Assembly (NCBI GenBank): GCA_050084515.1
Contig: CM114271.1
Span: forward strand, 31,930,001 to 31,994,000
Source of the DNA: Blasia pusilla
Lineage: Eukaryota; Marchantiophyta; Marchantiopsida; Blasiales
Length of the DNA: 64,000 nt
Direction of reading: 5' to 3'
Position numbers and translations under genes: made by a program. Each line of letters starts with the position of its first letter. Positions within the stretch are counted from its first letter, which is position 1. The notes beneath the pieces are model-generated. The model was not told where the DNA came from. It did not search any database and saw nothing but the letters and a program-made list of their open reading frames with translations. This document shows positions 10,608 to 23,200 of the stretch, in pieces.

Positions 10608-10915
10608 CAATTGGATTGTCCGTGGATTCTAGGCTTTGCGGGACCTTTGCCATAGGTAGGACCTCATCAAAGGTATATGTTGTCCATGGTGGAGCATTTC
10701 TCCAAGAAGATAGAGGTGGTGTCACTATCACACAAGGCAAGCAAGGGAGTAACTTATGCATTTCTATATCTTGTGCTTAGTTATTTTAGTGCATCGGTAG
10801 AGGTGTTGACTGTCCAGGGTACTAATTTTAGAGGAGAGTCTTAAGCCTTATGTGATTAGGCGCTAATAGATCATCGCACCACGTCCAAAGATCATCTTGA
10901 GGCAAATGGATTGGG
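10608..10915 (+). pseudogene. PHD-gypsy copy P3, integrase fragment, left of the chromovirus
   Basis: The segment aligns with the P1 integrase core: FAGPLP, then SMVEHFSKKIEVVSLSHKASKG, EVLTVQGTNF (second catalytic Asp changed to Val) and DHRTTSKDHLEANGLG. It carries stops. It ends at 10915 with TTGGG, the target site of the chromovirus; the matching continuation starts at 17903. Confidence 0.8.
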
Positions 10916-11917
10916 TGTCGCGACCCTCATGACCAAACAAGTGCCAAGCGGAACATCGGAACATTAGCGGGCTCACGCTAAGATGGTTTGCGCATTGGAG
11001 TTGTCTCAAAGAAGAGACAAGAGACGAGACGCGAGCGAGAAGTCGCGTTTCAGATGTGATGGTCGCGACTCAGAAACCTGGACCAAACGCGGAATGAGAC
11101 TTGAAAGAAGTCGAGTCTAGGAAATGGGTTGCCAAAGGAAAGATCCGGATTTGGAACGCCACTTGCGTTTGAGAGTTTCCGACTTGATTTATGGCCATAA
11201 CTTTTAGCACCAAGATGCGTTTGGAGCAAATAAGGATGCGTTGGAAAGCTTATAGAGAGCCGGTCCAAACGCACTAAATATCGCTGCAAGCACATAAGAA
11301 GCGGCCGAGATACGACCCGAAAACGATTGTAAGTGGAGTCGGGTTGAGGGCCACAATGAAGGGCCCGAACCTCTTTTCCCAAAGGGGAGGGGTTATTGGA
11401 GAACCCCAGAAGTACTAGTAAGGGGGAAGGTCTCCGAGAGTGCTTGGAACCCAAACCCCACTTTGAGCGCTGCGGGGCGGCTCAAGGGCATGGAACGGAA
11501 CGCGAGTTTGGGCGTTGGGTTGGAAAACCTGCACCAAGTCCATTGAGGCGATTTTAGACATCCCTCTTGGATTTCAAGCCGCGACTCAATTACTTGGGTC
11601 TCGGTTTGGAACTCACACAAGGACCGTTGAACAGTTGGGATCGCTAGGCGTGCAAGTGCCGTTTCAGATCCCTGGACTAACCAGGAAGTCTGTTCCAAGT
11701 CTTGAAGGACTTGCCATGTGTTGGGAGCTAGGAACTAAGGAAGGTTGAGCTTGATGAGACGCCGAGTTGAGGACTCAGTGGGTTGGAACGCCGGTTGACC
11801 AAACCCGACTAACGAGAGTGCGTGTTTGGGTGCAGATCGGCGATGAGTTCGTGACCTACTGAACGCACGCTTCCGCAACACTAAAGATTGACGTTCAAGG
11901 AGAGTAGGGGCGCGACA
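10916..11917 (+). repeat. 5' LTR of the chromovirus (1,002 bp)
   Basis: It starts TGTCGCGAC and ends GCGCGACA, giving short inverted ends with TG and CA termini, immediately followed by the primer site. The first 300 bp match both arms of the 3' LTR. The rest has no counterpart at the 3' end because that LTR folds back on itself. Confidence 0.9.
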
Positions 11918-11919
11918 AG

Positions 11920-11931
11920 TGGTATCAGAGC
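11920..11931 (+). promoter_or_regulatory. Primer binding site, initiator tRNA-Met
   Basis: TGGTATCAGAGC lies two bases after the 5' LTR. This is the standard complement of the 3' end of plant initiator methionine tRNA and would prime minus-strand DNA synthesis. Confidence 0.92.
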
Positions 11932-12066
11932 TTATCCTTGGTGAGCGAGAACTTGGGGTTGTGGGATCAGCCGGACGCTTGGGAAATTTCAAGGTAGCGG
12001 CTAGACTCGGACGCTCGAGGAGGGACGCAAGAAACGAGGAGGAGATCTGAGTGAGTTGGCTTGGAG

Positions 12067-13107
12067 ATGGCGATCGAGGGAGAACAACCCAAGAAGCGCC
12101 GAATCAAGCGACGTGAACCGAGAGAGGAACCAATGCCGGACCGTGAAGCTATAGAGGAGACGGAGACTCCCGAAGAGCTGAACGCCAGTCGTGAGGACGT
12201 CCCAGTGGCGACTCCTTCCCCGGGGCCAGTGGGCACAAACTCAGGGGAAAGGACGGAGTCGAGCCAGACGTTGGACTTGTTGAAGATGTTGGTGGAGCAG
12301 ATGTCCCAGCAAAGCAAGCGAATTGCAGAGTTAGAGGCCACTCAAAACCCAAGTGCAGGCAAAAAGCTCTGCAGGGGCGAACCGCCACGCCATTTCTTGG
12401 AGTGGGCGCCATGAAAGTGAAGGATTTCCTTACGGAGGCGAATCAGATTTCGAGGCGCAGAGGGCTGCTGAGCAGGACAAGGTGACGGTAGCCGTTACTT
12501 TCCTCAAGGATCATGCTCTACAATGGTGGACCGCTCAACGAGAGGAATATCTGGGCGGCGAGTCACCTCTGAGTTGGGAGGAGTTTAAGGAGTTGATTGG
12601 GGATCGGTTCACTCCGGAGTACCAAGGGTTGCGTGACACGGTGGAATGCATGCGGATGCGGCAGAGTGGTTCCTTAAGCGCGTATGTGAGGGAGTTTAGT
12701 GCGAACTTCTAGTCCGAAGATGGATGAGCACGCGAAGAAGGCTATCTTCATTAGTGGACTCAAGCCGAGCGTTGAGAAGGCCCTTTACCGAATGCCGACG
12801 TTGCCAGAGACCTGCGCGGACCTTCTGAAGCTAGCGGAGGGGATTGGGGACGATGAGGTCCAAACCCAGAAACCCTTCGAGTCAAAAGTTTTTTCGAAGA
12901 AGTCGAAAAATAAGGAGGCGTTCAAAAGAGTCTAGAGTGGGGGCCAGCACAAACCAGGAGAGTCGTGCCCGGCAGCAAAGAAACGAGTGGAACTTCATGC
13001 GGCCGAAAGGAGGACAACACTCAAAGACAGGGAACGGCAAGGTCGTATGCTACAACCGTGTGGCGAACCGGGCACGCGGTCGAAAGGGTGTTCAAACCGA
13101 AGGTTAA
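12067..13107 (+). pseudogene. Chromovirus gag
   Basis: ATG at 12067 opens a basic N-terminus and a leucine-rich coiled segment (LLKMLVEQMSQQSKRIAELEA). A frameshift near 12360-12410 leads to the retrotransposon gag domain: FLKDHALQWWTAQREEY and SWEEFKELIGDRFTPEYQ, with the YVREFSANF end at 12712. Reading then shifts to 12699-12935. A damaged CCHC knuckle is visible near 13045-13080 (CYN, then a shifted C-G-E-P and G-H-A-V). Gag would form the particle and bind RNA. Confidence 0.85.
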
Positions 13108-13751
13108 GTAACGGGAGTATGATTGCGTTCTTTGCTAAGCATCTGTCGTGGCGATCTTGAGACGCCCCTTCAAGTCACCAAGAGGACGCACAAGTTGGTG
13201 TACCTAAGATCCAAGATTGCTGATCGCGATGTGTTGTTGCTCGTGGATACAGGTGCCGCACTCCTTCCTAAGCGAGAATCGTGAAGGAACCGGGTTGTCT
13301 ACCTCTAAGGCGGACGAGCCCATTCAAGTGGGATTTTTGCAGGAGGCAAGTCTCATCGGACTTTGATTTGGTCTTGGGTTTGTAGGATGCGGGGTATTCG
13401 AGTTGAAGGAGAATTTCATTTGATGCGAAATGGACGGCATTGACGGAGTTTTGGGAATACATTCCTAGATGCGTATGAGGTGGAGTTAAGACGCCGACCA
13501 TTGAGGTTGAGCGTCTTGCTAAAAGGCAAACGGATTCAAAAAGTGCGGTTGGTCCGTGAGGTTCAGCGAAGATGGAGTTGGTGAACTTCGATCACAAGGA
13601 GGAGCATGACTGAGTTGGAGGATGGATTTCTCGCTTGATGAGACAAGTGGAGGAGGCTACAAGCGATGAGACGAGAGATCAAGACGTTGCTTCAAGGGAA
13701 TCCCAGAACCACTCCAGGAAGTGGTCAAGGAGTTTGAGGATGTCTTGACAA
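13108..13751 (+). pseudogene. Chromovirus protease region
   Basis: The aspartic protease motif LLLVDTGA is readable at about 13234-13260, with the catalytic Asp of D-T-G-A. Sequence on either side is broken by frameshifts, so only the active-site loop is secure. The stretch leads into RT at 13752, in the usual gag-protease-RT order. Confidence 0.65.
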
Positions 13752-14943
13752 ATGAGCTTCCGACTAAATTGCCGCCCGCATAGAGCCGTAGATCATAAGA
13801 TAGAGATCATACCCGGTTCCCAACCGCCTTCAAAAGCACCATATAGGTTGAATCGGGAGGAACTTCTTGAGTTGAAAAAGCGATTAAGTGAGCTCTTGGA
13901 AAAGGGTTACATTAGGACTAGCAAGTCACCTTATGGAGCACTGTTCTCTTTGTAAAGAAGAAGGATGGAAAGATGAGGTGTGTGTTGATTACGCGACTTT
14001 GGACAAAGTGACGGTTCGGAACAATTATCCTCTTCCAAGGATAGATGATCTCTTTGATAGGTTTGGCAGCGCGAGATATTTCAGTAGGATTGACTTGAAG
14101 TCGAGGATATTACGATTCGGATTGCCGAGGCGGATGTGGAGAAGCTGCGTGCGTGGGCGAGATACTGTTCCTTTGAGTTTGTAGTGATGCCTTTCGGTCT
14201 ATGTAACGCCTCCGGCGTTCACCACATTGATGAACTCCATTTTTCACAAGGAAATGGATGAGTATGTTATCATCTATATCGATGACATACTTATCTATTC
14301 AAAGTCACTAGAGGAGCACGTTCGACATGTGAGAGCGGTCTTGTCTAAGCTAAGGGCAAATCAGCTGTATGCGAATGTAGAGAAGAGCGAATTTGGTTTG
14401 AGTGAGATCAAATTCTTGGGTCACGTGGTCGGTCTGAGATGGCGTCATCGGACATGGAAAAGGTAAAGGCGATTTCAGTGGGAACCCCATCCACTTTGTA
14501 AAGGGATGAGGAGGTTCATAGGTGCGGTGCAATTTTATCGTACTTATGTGAAAAACTTTTCGGGGATTATGAGATCTCTCACGGATTGGACAGCAAAGTT
14601 TGCCAACACAACTTGGACCCAGGAAGTTAATGAGGCATTCAACCGAGTGAAGCAGATTCTATCGCAGGAACCAGTGTTAAAGCTGCCGAAGTTTGACAAA
14701 CCGTTCAAGTGCATACCGATGCTAGTGATTTGTGGTTGCAGGAATGTTGGTGCAAGAAGGAGACCGGTGGCATATGAGAGCAAGAAGCTTAGCGACACTG
14801 AAAGGAGATGGCCTACTCACGAGAAAGAGTTGTTCGCGGTGGTACATTGCTTGAGGAAGTGGCGGCATTATCTAGGGCTCCACAGGACTCGAGTATTCAC
14901 CGATAATATATCACTCAAGTATTTTGAGACCAGGATCGAGTGA
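13752..14943 (+). pseudogene. Chromovirus reverse transcriptase and RNase H
   Basis: RT pieces in several frames show HRAVDHKIEIIPGSQPPSKAPYR, the [17 protein letters not shown] segment, [13 protein letters not shown], the FSRIDLKS motif, MPFGLCNA (about 14188) and YIDDILIYS (catalytic YIDD, about 14277). The connection domain FIGAVQFYRTYVKNFS is at 14515. RNase H keeps HEKELFAVV and FTDNISLKY, but its TDAS motif is only readable in another frame near 14715. Several indels and stops are present. Confidence 0.9.
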
Positions 14944-15239
14944 CACGAAACAAGCTCGGTGGCATGATACCTGGCGCGATGGATGTAGAGTTGATCCACA
15001 AGCCAGGTAAAGATAATGTGATTCCAGATCGTTAAGTCGCAAGGAGGAACACATGCCATCGATTTACAGTCTTGAGAGCAATGTTCCCTAAGGAAACAGA
15101 TCTGGAGAGAAGGATTTGTGAAGGATATATGAAGGATGCTCAAGCAGGGGAATACGAGGAAGTTGAAGCAGGGTGAGAAGGTGGCCAACATAAGTTTGAG
15201 GTACGGTTTACTAAGGTTCAAACAGAGTAGGATCTATGT

Positions 15240-16314
15240 AGGGCAAGGCGGAATCGCGAACCAAGGTGTTAGCGGAATGTCACGACGGGCCCTTGGTAGG
15301 ACATAAAGGAGAGAAATCTCGCTAGTTGATTCATCAAAGCGGTTCTTTTGGCCCAACATGAAGGAGGATGTTGCTCAATATGTGAAGACTGTGTGACCGC
15401 TAGCTTAATAGAGTCTCTTATGATAAGAAAGCAGGGCTTCTTGCATCCCTTGCCGATCCCGAAGGACCCTTGCAAAGTGTGAGTATGGATTTCATCACGA
15501 GTCCTCCATAATCTGGGGCTACAACGCTATACTTGTGATTGTTGATCGGTTTAGCAAGTTGGCGAGATTCGTGCCGACGGTGGATTCCAGAACGGCGCGA
15601 TATGACGGCGCAACTATTCCTCGATAGCTGGTGGCGTGCTCATGGTTTGCCGAGGAGCATTGTTTCAGATCGGGATCCAAAGTTTACGGTGCTTTCGGAA
15701 GCACTTGTTCGAAGGTTTAAGACCAAGCTGAGTTTGATGACGGCTTTCCACCCGCAGACGGATGGCCGGTGAAAAGGTAAACTCTATCATGAATCAAGAT
15801 TTGAGGAATTATGTCGGTCTTTGATCAACGCGATTGGGTCGGTGGTGAGCATGGCGGAATCATTGCTACAACTCGACCAAGCATTTCGCGAATCGAGAAT
15901 CTCCGTTTCTCTGGAAAATGGACGAGAGCTAGAAGGGCCTCTTGATCTAGCCCTTTCGAAGGGTACTACATTGGCATGAACACGACAAGCGACGGCAGAA
16001 GGTTTGTTGGTAGAGATGCGAGAACAGGAAGAGTGCGCGAGGCGAAGTCTTGCAAAGGCTCAAAGGAGGTACGTTAAGCATGCTAACAAGATTCGGCGCC
16101 AATTACGATTCCAAATTGGAGAACAAGTGTGGTTGAGTGTAAAGAATCTCACTCTTCCGAAAGAGTTGTCTACGAAGCTGTCTGCCAAGTATGCTCGACC
16201 GTATGTGATTGTGGCAAACCCGTTTGAGGATGTGTATACGTTGAGGTTCTTCGGGCGTGTTCAAGATTCACCCGACCTTTCATGTGTCATTGTTGAAGAA
16301 ATATCTTCAAGATA
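15240..16314 (+). pseudogene. Chromovirus integrase
   Basis: The HHCC region is traceable (VLAECHDGPLVGHKG near 15270). The core is broken but shows SMDFI (first Asp, about 15485), GLPRSIVSDRDPKF (second Asp, 15650-15690) and FHPQTDG followed, after indels, by VNSIMNQDLRNY around the expected Glu (15750-15810). The last part (16004-16315) is one clean frame with QRRYVKHANKIRRQLRFQIGEQVWLSVKNL and the C-terminal beta-barrel region. Positions 14944-15239 are the decayed linker between RNase H and integrase. Confidence 0.85.
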
Positions 16315-16548
16315 ATGGACGTTCGGCGGAGCAGTGGTGAGACCGCACCGGTCATCGTAAATGAAGAGCCGGAGTTTGAGGTGGAGACCATCTTACGTTC
16401 GAGGCGTCGGGCCAACAAGTATGAATACTTGGTAAAATGGAAGGGCTACCATGTGAAGGAGGCGACTTGGATTGCGGAGGCGGATTTGGAACACGCGCAA
16501 GAGTTGTTGCGTGACTTCAAGCGAACACAAGCGAAGCACATACGTTAG
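16315..16548 (+). CDS. Chromodomain at the integrase C-terminus (chromovirus)
   Basis: This clean 77-residue frame follows the integrase end at 16314 and contains EPEFEVETILRSRR, then NKYEYLVKWKGY and EATWIAEADLEHAQELL. That is the chromodomain fold pattern: an aromatic residue in YLVKWKGY and a Trp in the TW pair. Chromodomains of chromoviruses steer integration to marked nucleosomes. It is probably the C-terminal end of the pol protein, not a separate gene; a TAA-type break near 16313 separates them here. Confidence 0.85.
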   Translation: MDVRRSSGETAPVIVNEEPEFEVETILRSRRRANKYEYLVKWKGYHVKEATWIAEADLEHAQELLRDFKRTQAKHIR

Positions 16549-17239
16549 TACAAGGAGAAGCTAGAGACATTACTTGTAATCAGTGGAATCTTGGGCCGAA
16601 GGCCGTTGTAACTAGAATATGCTAGTGTTGCAATAAAGGAGTGTATGGATTTGGAGATTCGATACCAGGGTTGATTGCAATTTGTATGTGGTAGTGCATG
16701 GCTATGAGTCGTTCATCATAGACTTAGAATGTACGACAAGAGGACAGACAAGGAGTATTTGAGGTGAGAGCTCGTATGTGGATAAGCATTTAGAACAGGA
16801 CCTTGTGTTGGATTACACTCGGGCTCGCCCTAGCGTCGGCGGGGCAGATGAAGTCTGTCTTGGGGCTTGGGGTGATCTTACTTGTGGCCACATAAGTAAA
16901 CTTAGTGACGCGCCTAAGTCGAATACGAGAGCGACCCAATAGTAGTACGATTTGTGGACCAGGTAAACACGTGTGATGTTTACATAAATGAGTCGAAAGA
17001 GTCTAAGGTTGCACACTTAGTTAGCTTATTTGATAGGTTAGTTCCTTGGAACTAGTCCAGGCTTATCGAAGATGAGAGGCTAATAATTCTAAGTGGGGCA
17101 AAGCGACAACTAGAGACTAAGAGGAATTGCGGATTAGCCACCAGAACGCAATTCAATGTCAAGGGGTAGGCTGCCCAGGAGACTTGACATAATAAAAGTT
17201 TGCGTTGATGAGGGCATCAACCTCTAAAAGAGGGGTGAG
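16549..17239 (+). other. Chromovirus 3' untranslated region and polypurine tract
   Basis: No coding frame is supported. The last bases before the LTR (about 17226-17239, AAAAGAGGGGTGAG) form the purine tract that would prime plus-strand synthesis. Confidence 0.75.
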
Positions 17240-17897
17240 TGTCGCGACCCTCATGACCAAACAAGTGCCAAGCGGAACATTGGAACATTAGCGGGCTCAC
17301 GCTAAGATGGTTTGCGCGTTGGAGTTGTCTCAAAGAAGAGACAAGAGACGAGACGCGAGCGAGAAGTCGCGTTTCAGATGTGATGGTCGCCACCCAGAAA
17401 CCTGGACCAAACGCGGAATGAGACTTGAAAGAAGTCGAGTCTAGGAAGTGGGTTGCCAAAGGAAAGATCCGGATTTGGAACGCCACTTGCGTTTGAGAGT
17501 TTCCGACTTGATTTATGGCCATAACTTTTAGCGCCGAGATGCGTTTGGAGCAAATAAGGATGCGTTGGAAAGCTTATGGAGAGTCGGTCCAAACGCATCT
17601 CGGCGCGAAAAGTTATGGCCATAAATAAAGTCGGAAACTCTCAAACGCAATTGGCGTTCCAAATCCGGATCTTTCCTTTGGCAACCCACTTCCTAGACTC
17701 GACTTCTTTCAAGTCTCATTCCGCGTTTGGTCCAGGTTTCTGAGTCGCGACCATCACATCTAAAACGCGACTTCTCGCTTGCGTCTCGTCTCTTGTCTCT
17801 TCTTTGAGACAACTCCAACGCGCAAACCATCTTAGCGTGAGCCCGCTAATGTTCCGATGTTCCGCTTGGCACTTGTTTGGTCATGAGGGTCGCGACA
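17240..17897 (+). repeat. 3' LTR replaced by a 310-bp foldback
   Basis: The left arm 17240-17549 matches the first 310 bp of the 5' LTR. The right arm 17588-17897 is its reverse complement, also 310 bp, and the 38-bp spacer is 17550-17587. The end therefore carries the terminal sequence GGTCGCGACA, is still followed by the TTGGG duplication, and lacks about 650 bp of the normal LTR. Confidence 0.9.
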
Positions 17898-18398
17898 TTG
17901 GGGGGGGAGAGTATTTCAGAGAATGAAGAGAGGCTTATATAAGTATGGCTTGCAGTAGCAACATTTGAGGGAGTGGGACCTATAGTTGTCATGGTTGGCT
18001 ATGGGATATTGCTTCAGTCAATAAACATCCTGGAGAAATTAATTTTCATTATACTTTTTGTTGTATCGGAGAGAGCCAGACTTACCTGTAACTATTTGGT
18101 GTGATATGGCAAAGGTGACCTTGATGACCCGGATGTATAGGTACAAGCATGTTCTCAAAGGGCAGAGATTTCTCATAGAGTTATGCTTATGGCATTTGAG
18201 AAGTTAGCTATTGCTCAACATACGAATACGTTGAGGTACATGATCATTCATCGAGGGGTTTCTCATCTAGGGATAATGAGATTCCATCATGGAAGAACTT
18301 ACAGTAGGAAGCACCCCACAACACTAGGTGTTACTACAAGGTGCATGATTTTGCGTGTTGGCTTAGTTTTTGCTTCTAGAGTGCATCCCAACCTTGCT
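17898..18398 (+). pseudogene. PHD-gypsy copy P3, right of the chromovirus
   Basis: After the TTGGG repeat the integrase continues collinear with P1: a decayed ERVVQTMKRALRKYG, the LPWLAMGY-like segment, then QHTNTLRYMIIH and LGVTTRCMILRVGLVFASRV. It has many stops. Similarity to P1 stops near 18398, before the PHD finger. Confidence 0.75.
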
Positions 18399-20279
18399 CT
18401 TCCTTGGTTCATAACTTGTTGAAAGTGAGTCTTTTAACAAGTTCTATGGAGTTGATAATTTCTTCAAGATTAATTTTGTGGCCAAGAAATATGTCTACCA
18501 TTTCTTGGTTTTAACCCACTTTGCAAAAAAAAATTTATTATACTGTATCCCAATTCTGGATTATGCTTCATAAATAAACAAATAAATAAAAGATCCAAAA
18601 GGGCTACAAAACTAGAAGATGACCTTAACTCACTCAGTCATAGTAGGATGACCATGTAAGTCATAAACTCACAACTAAGAACTGAAATGAGCATGAATCA
18701 ATGACTAACTGAGTCATTAAAAAAAGAGACAATCATTTGGAAAAGGCTTGAGTACCACCTCTTAGTCATTTGATGATAAGTGGGATGTTTTCATGATTGA
18801 AAGAGGATAATACTACTCATGCAATTATGAAAAATTTAACAACCTAGTCACAAAATACCAAATGTCACCGCTAACTTCATAGGTGTTACAACATTATTGG
18901 AGTATCTTCAGACACTTTATCTTGTGGTTGGTACCTATGAATGTCTATGTGAGTCGTAGCATATTATAATAGATGACTAGCAAATGACTAGACCATATAT
19001 TTTTTCATTTAATACATGTCACAAGCTAATGTGTTATTTCTCCACGTCATCTACATGACATGGCAATCCTGTTGTTACATCATCAAATTAATGTGGCAAT
19101 CATTACAATTTGCACATTAATTTGATTCCAATAATATTTTATGTCCATGTCAGCAAACCATGGTAGTTTTTGTAATCATTCAAGATGTATGACTTGACAT
19201 TGTGACTCTACGAGTAACCAATCAATCTTAATTGTAGAACATGATATGTGACTTGTTTAAGTCATAAAATAAAACCTACTCATAAATCCCTTGTTTTCTT
19301 CTAGTGCATCCATAGGGGAAATCTTCTAAGTTTGGGTAGTTTTTTGACGAAATGTTTTAGGTCACATATCCCAACACTCTTTCGCCAAGGATACACTTGG
19401 CGAAAGAGAATGAAAGTTCTTCTGTAAGTGATTTTCAAAAGTTGTGTGTGAATCATGACCCTAATAAAAACAAACTCACTTCATGATTTCATTTAATTTC
19501 ATGCCATGTTATTCCCCATGTTAATATAAATGTTGTGTTTGTTCTCCCTATCAAGTCACTCCCCGTGGTGCTCGTAAACTTGTGTTTTCCGGCTCTATTT
19601 AATGGCTATCTTCCTTAGTGTTATGTGCAATGCCCATGCCATGTTATTCTCTCTCTTATGTGCAGACGTGTTGGTCCCATGATGCTTCTCTCTGAAGTGT
19701 TATTCTCCTTGTTGTGTTACTCCCCATTGTGGATGTAAACTTGTGTTTAATGGGTATCTCCCCTCAGTGTTATGTGCAATGCCATGCCGTGTTGATGATG
19801 TCGTGTTAGTGTGAACGTTGTATGTTGGGCTAACCGGACTCCTCCGCAGTGTTACTCCCTTTAATGTCTCCAAACCCAAAACCGGGCCACATAGTGGTTC
19901 CATTAATGTCATAAATCATAGTAGTCCTACTAGTTAAATCCTGAAAGTCGTACCCTATGGACATACATTTGGCGCCCATCGGAAAACTCATTCTTACAAG
20001 GAAAATATACGTTGTTTGAAATGAAAATTTAATTCCGTAATATTAGCGAAGTCTCCCACATACTTTCTTGAAAATTATAGTTAATTTTCTAGCTAAAGAG
20101 GTGGTTTCCCATCACTAGATTTTCCTAGTTTTCTTCCCGGTCAATTTTAAATCCAGACTTAAAATATCCACTTTATTATAAAAATAAAGATAAACATCAA
20201 AAGAGGACAAAGAAAGGTAACAACATCTCAAAAGAGGAGTCAAAAAATGCATAATGGAACGCAAAAAGAAAATGACAAC
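18399..20279. other. AT-rich gene-free stretch
   Basis: No coding frame is supported. Two diverged direct copies of a segment starting ACTCCCC and including GTTATGTGCAATGCC are at 19558-19647 and 19719-19793. A perfect hairpin (13-bp arms, 6-base loop) is at 19377-19408. Otherwise I see nothing recognisable. Confidence 0.5.
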
Positions 20280-23200
20280 TGACCAGAGCAAACTCCAACT
20301 CAACGATCTACACGATTGATAGCCTGAAAAAAATTTGACAAGAACACAAGTGGTTGATCAGACGTGAATGGACGACGAGGCGAGCGATCCCCCACCACCT
20401 TCGCACAATGTATCAATGCCAAGGCTTGTGCACGTTGTAAGGCCACTGAGATGCATTGCCGAAAAGAAGTAGTAACTACAAAGAGAGAAGGACTACGAGA
20501 AGGGGCAACGTGATGATTCTCCAGGAAGTGATGAGCACATGTTTTCAAGAAAATATCAAAAGACACATGTAAATGACCGAATACTTCCACTGAAAAAGGA
20601 AGAAATGCATCACTCGAATGTTTCACAGAATTACTTAACTCCTTGATTCTTGCTGCAGTTTCGGCCGCCAAACCTTTGGTATATGCGGCTTGACACACCA
20701 AGTCAGAACGTGTTGGATCAACAACCACCACATCACCTTCTGTCTGGAATCCACCTCGAGACATAATATGATCAACTCTCGGACGAGAGGTTGCTTGTGT
20801 GGTTGAAGGTAGGACAAGGAGTTGCTCTTGCCCAACGACGTATCCTATAGTACGAGCCACCGATGCTACTGCCTCTGTAATGACATCATGTATGGTTGTT
20901 CATTCTCCACCATGTGCACATCGGAGAATATGGATACCCTTGGCATCAATGGAATCTCCGCATACACAATTCGACACACTTAACAGAGAAGGATGGGGAA
21001 GTCTAAGGCGTAACCGCAAAACCAAGAATATACTTTGAGAAAGACGAAATGGAAGAATAAGCGTATTTGCAGTCAGCCATATCCTCGCTCTAGTACCCGC
21101 ACATGAACGCACAAGCTCGATGAACGTCAGAGGATGCCTCAGAGAGAATGCTGGAAAAATTGATTTGATGCAGATTCTCGGAGATATGCTCTTGAAGTCG
21201 ATCAAGCCCTTGCGTAATCAATTGACTCAAAAGGGGGTAGAATTGCTTGTGTAGCAAGAGGAAGAAGAGCTCGGGCAGATTTTAGTTGTTGTTGAAATAA
21301 TAAGTCCCCCCCCTCTACATGGGCAATATGATCCATCAAGATAAGTGTTTCTCCTTGGAGAAACTTTGAAGCCATGATTCGTGCTACCAACGCCCAAGTT
21401 CCCAAAAAGGTTGTAGGATCAGATGCGACTGTGGAGTAAAGTCCCACCCCTCCAAAAGAAATAGGCAAGATAGCTTGTCGTGAAACCAAGACACCATCCT
21501 CTCCCTCAAATATATTTGGGCCAATAAGTTGACCAAAAGTTACCAAGATAGAAGCGTCAAAAGAGGCCAACCGATGTAAGAACCTTGAAGTGGGAGGACA
21601 CGTGCGAAGAAGGTAGGAGGGACGTCATAGGAAACATTGGGAGAGAATCCCATAAGTCACTTGGGGATCCCCTAGATGAGGTAACAAATGAAGGCATTCC
21701 ACGTCTTTCAAAAGGGCCCCATCCAAGAACTTTGAGACATACTCGATGAAGCCAATTGGGACCCCAAGAACCCTAACCCCTTCAATGCAGATGGAAAAAT
21801 CAGGAGTAGGCAAGCTGAATGTTGAGGGAAGGCATGAAGGAGACCATACTCCACATTTACTAGGTTGGAATTTAAGATTTAAGAAAGAGAGTTGCTCCAC
21901 GAAATGGGTATAAGCAAGAACCACTTCACAAGGAGGTCTTATAATGTGAGTGTCATCAACAATAGAAGGGAAAATAAAAGATGGAAATGCTTGCGCTGAT
22001 GTTCAAAGGGTACAAAAATAGACAATGGCAAAGAATGGGCCATCCATGGGATCACCTTGACATGTGTCACAAGCCGATTGGAGAATACTACATTTCCCAG
22101 AAGTAGTATGATGAGAATAGATAATGGGTGTATCATAGGCATAAAAGGAGCAAACAAATGGAATGAGACTCGCAACTTGTCCTCTTGCAACGTAACTCCT
22201 CAAAGGTGGTCGCATGAGAAATTGAATTGACTGTGTTAGCCACATTGTGGATAAATATCAAGAGTGGAGCGAATCCCATGCACCACAACCTCACAACCTC
22301 TAGGAGTTGCCATTCCAAATTGATGAGGAAATAAGTGGGCACTTAATTAAGTGAGGATGAAATTGCAAGCACAGGGATCGACTAACCAAGTGGTATAAAA
22401 CCTCTCCAATAGCCAAAGAGCATACACCTAAAGGAGGCTTATCCATAACCAACAAACGACAAGCCCCTAAGAGCCTAGAGCTAGAGAATGGGAGATGACC
22501 TGCGGCAATATGTGCACACACCTTATATAGAGAGACAAAGCCACTTGCTGAATGTGTCGGATAAAGAAATTGCGGAGATGCTAAAAACCATCATGATAGC
22601 CCGCTTGCTGATAAGCGAGGAGTATGAAGAGAATCCCTCGTGAAAACCTCCAAGTCAAGATCCGTTATATAGTCTTCCACAAAAGGTGATGCATCACCAT
22701 TTGAAGGAGGGTGAAGAGCTTCTAAGAGAGCCGCTGTATCCGCACTTGGAAGTGCCGGAGAGAGAGGACCTAATGCTCAAGCCGCACGTGAAAACTCACC
22801 AACCTGCCCCAAAAGTAGACTTCGCAAAAGGCGTTGTTGTATGGAAGGCCTTCCATGATTGGCATGTTCAATCGGTTATAAGACCTCTACTCAAAATACA
22901 TGCTCATTCAGAAGATTCTCACAATCCCCAGACATAAAATGTTGAATACGTGTGGAGGTTTCACAATAAACCGTCGCACCACCCCTTGGAGGAAGGACTA
23001 AAACCCATTGTGGGAAGAGTAATAGAAGATACCAAACATTAATATATGTGGGATCACGCAATAACCTTTCTAATGGGAAAAACAAAGCTTGTTGGGTGAT
23101 GCGGCGAAGAGTACTAGGAAAGCAAGTGTAGAGTCTAGGACGAGGGAGACCTAGATGGAAAGAGCGAAGGAGATCAATTTGGCTTAACCAGGTCCAAGCA

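Larger units (their letters stand above)
10916..17897 (+). mobile_element. Ty3/gypsy chromovirus with two LTRs, degenerate coding region
   Basis: The element is bounded by TGTCGCGACC at 10916 and its complement ending at 17897, and is flanked by TTGGG on both sides (10911-10915 and 17898-17902), the 5-bp duplication expected of integrase. It contains a 5' LTR, a tRNA-Met primer site, gag, protease, RT, RNase H, integrase and a chromodomain, a purine tract and an abnormal 3' LTR. It interrupts P3. All frames except the chromodomain end carry stops or shifts. Differences between the shared LTR parts number roughly ten in 350 bp by eye. Confidence 0.92.

Noticed and set aside
11050-11992. Minus-strand open frames in the chromovirus 5' LTR
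   Set aside because: They lie antisense in the LTR, recur only where the LTR is repeated, and show no known domain.
22686-22937. Plus-strand open frame over the minus-strand LINE protein
   Set aside because: It overlaps the RT N-terminal region of the decayed LINE and shows no motif of its own.
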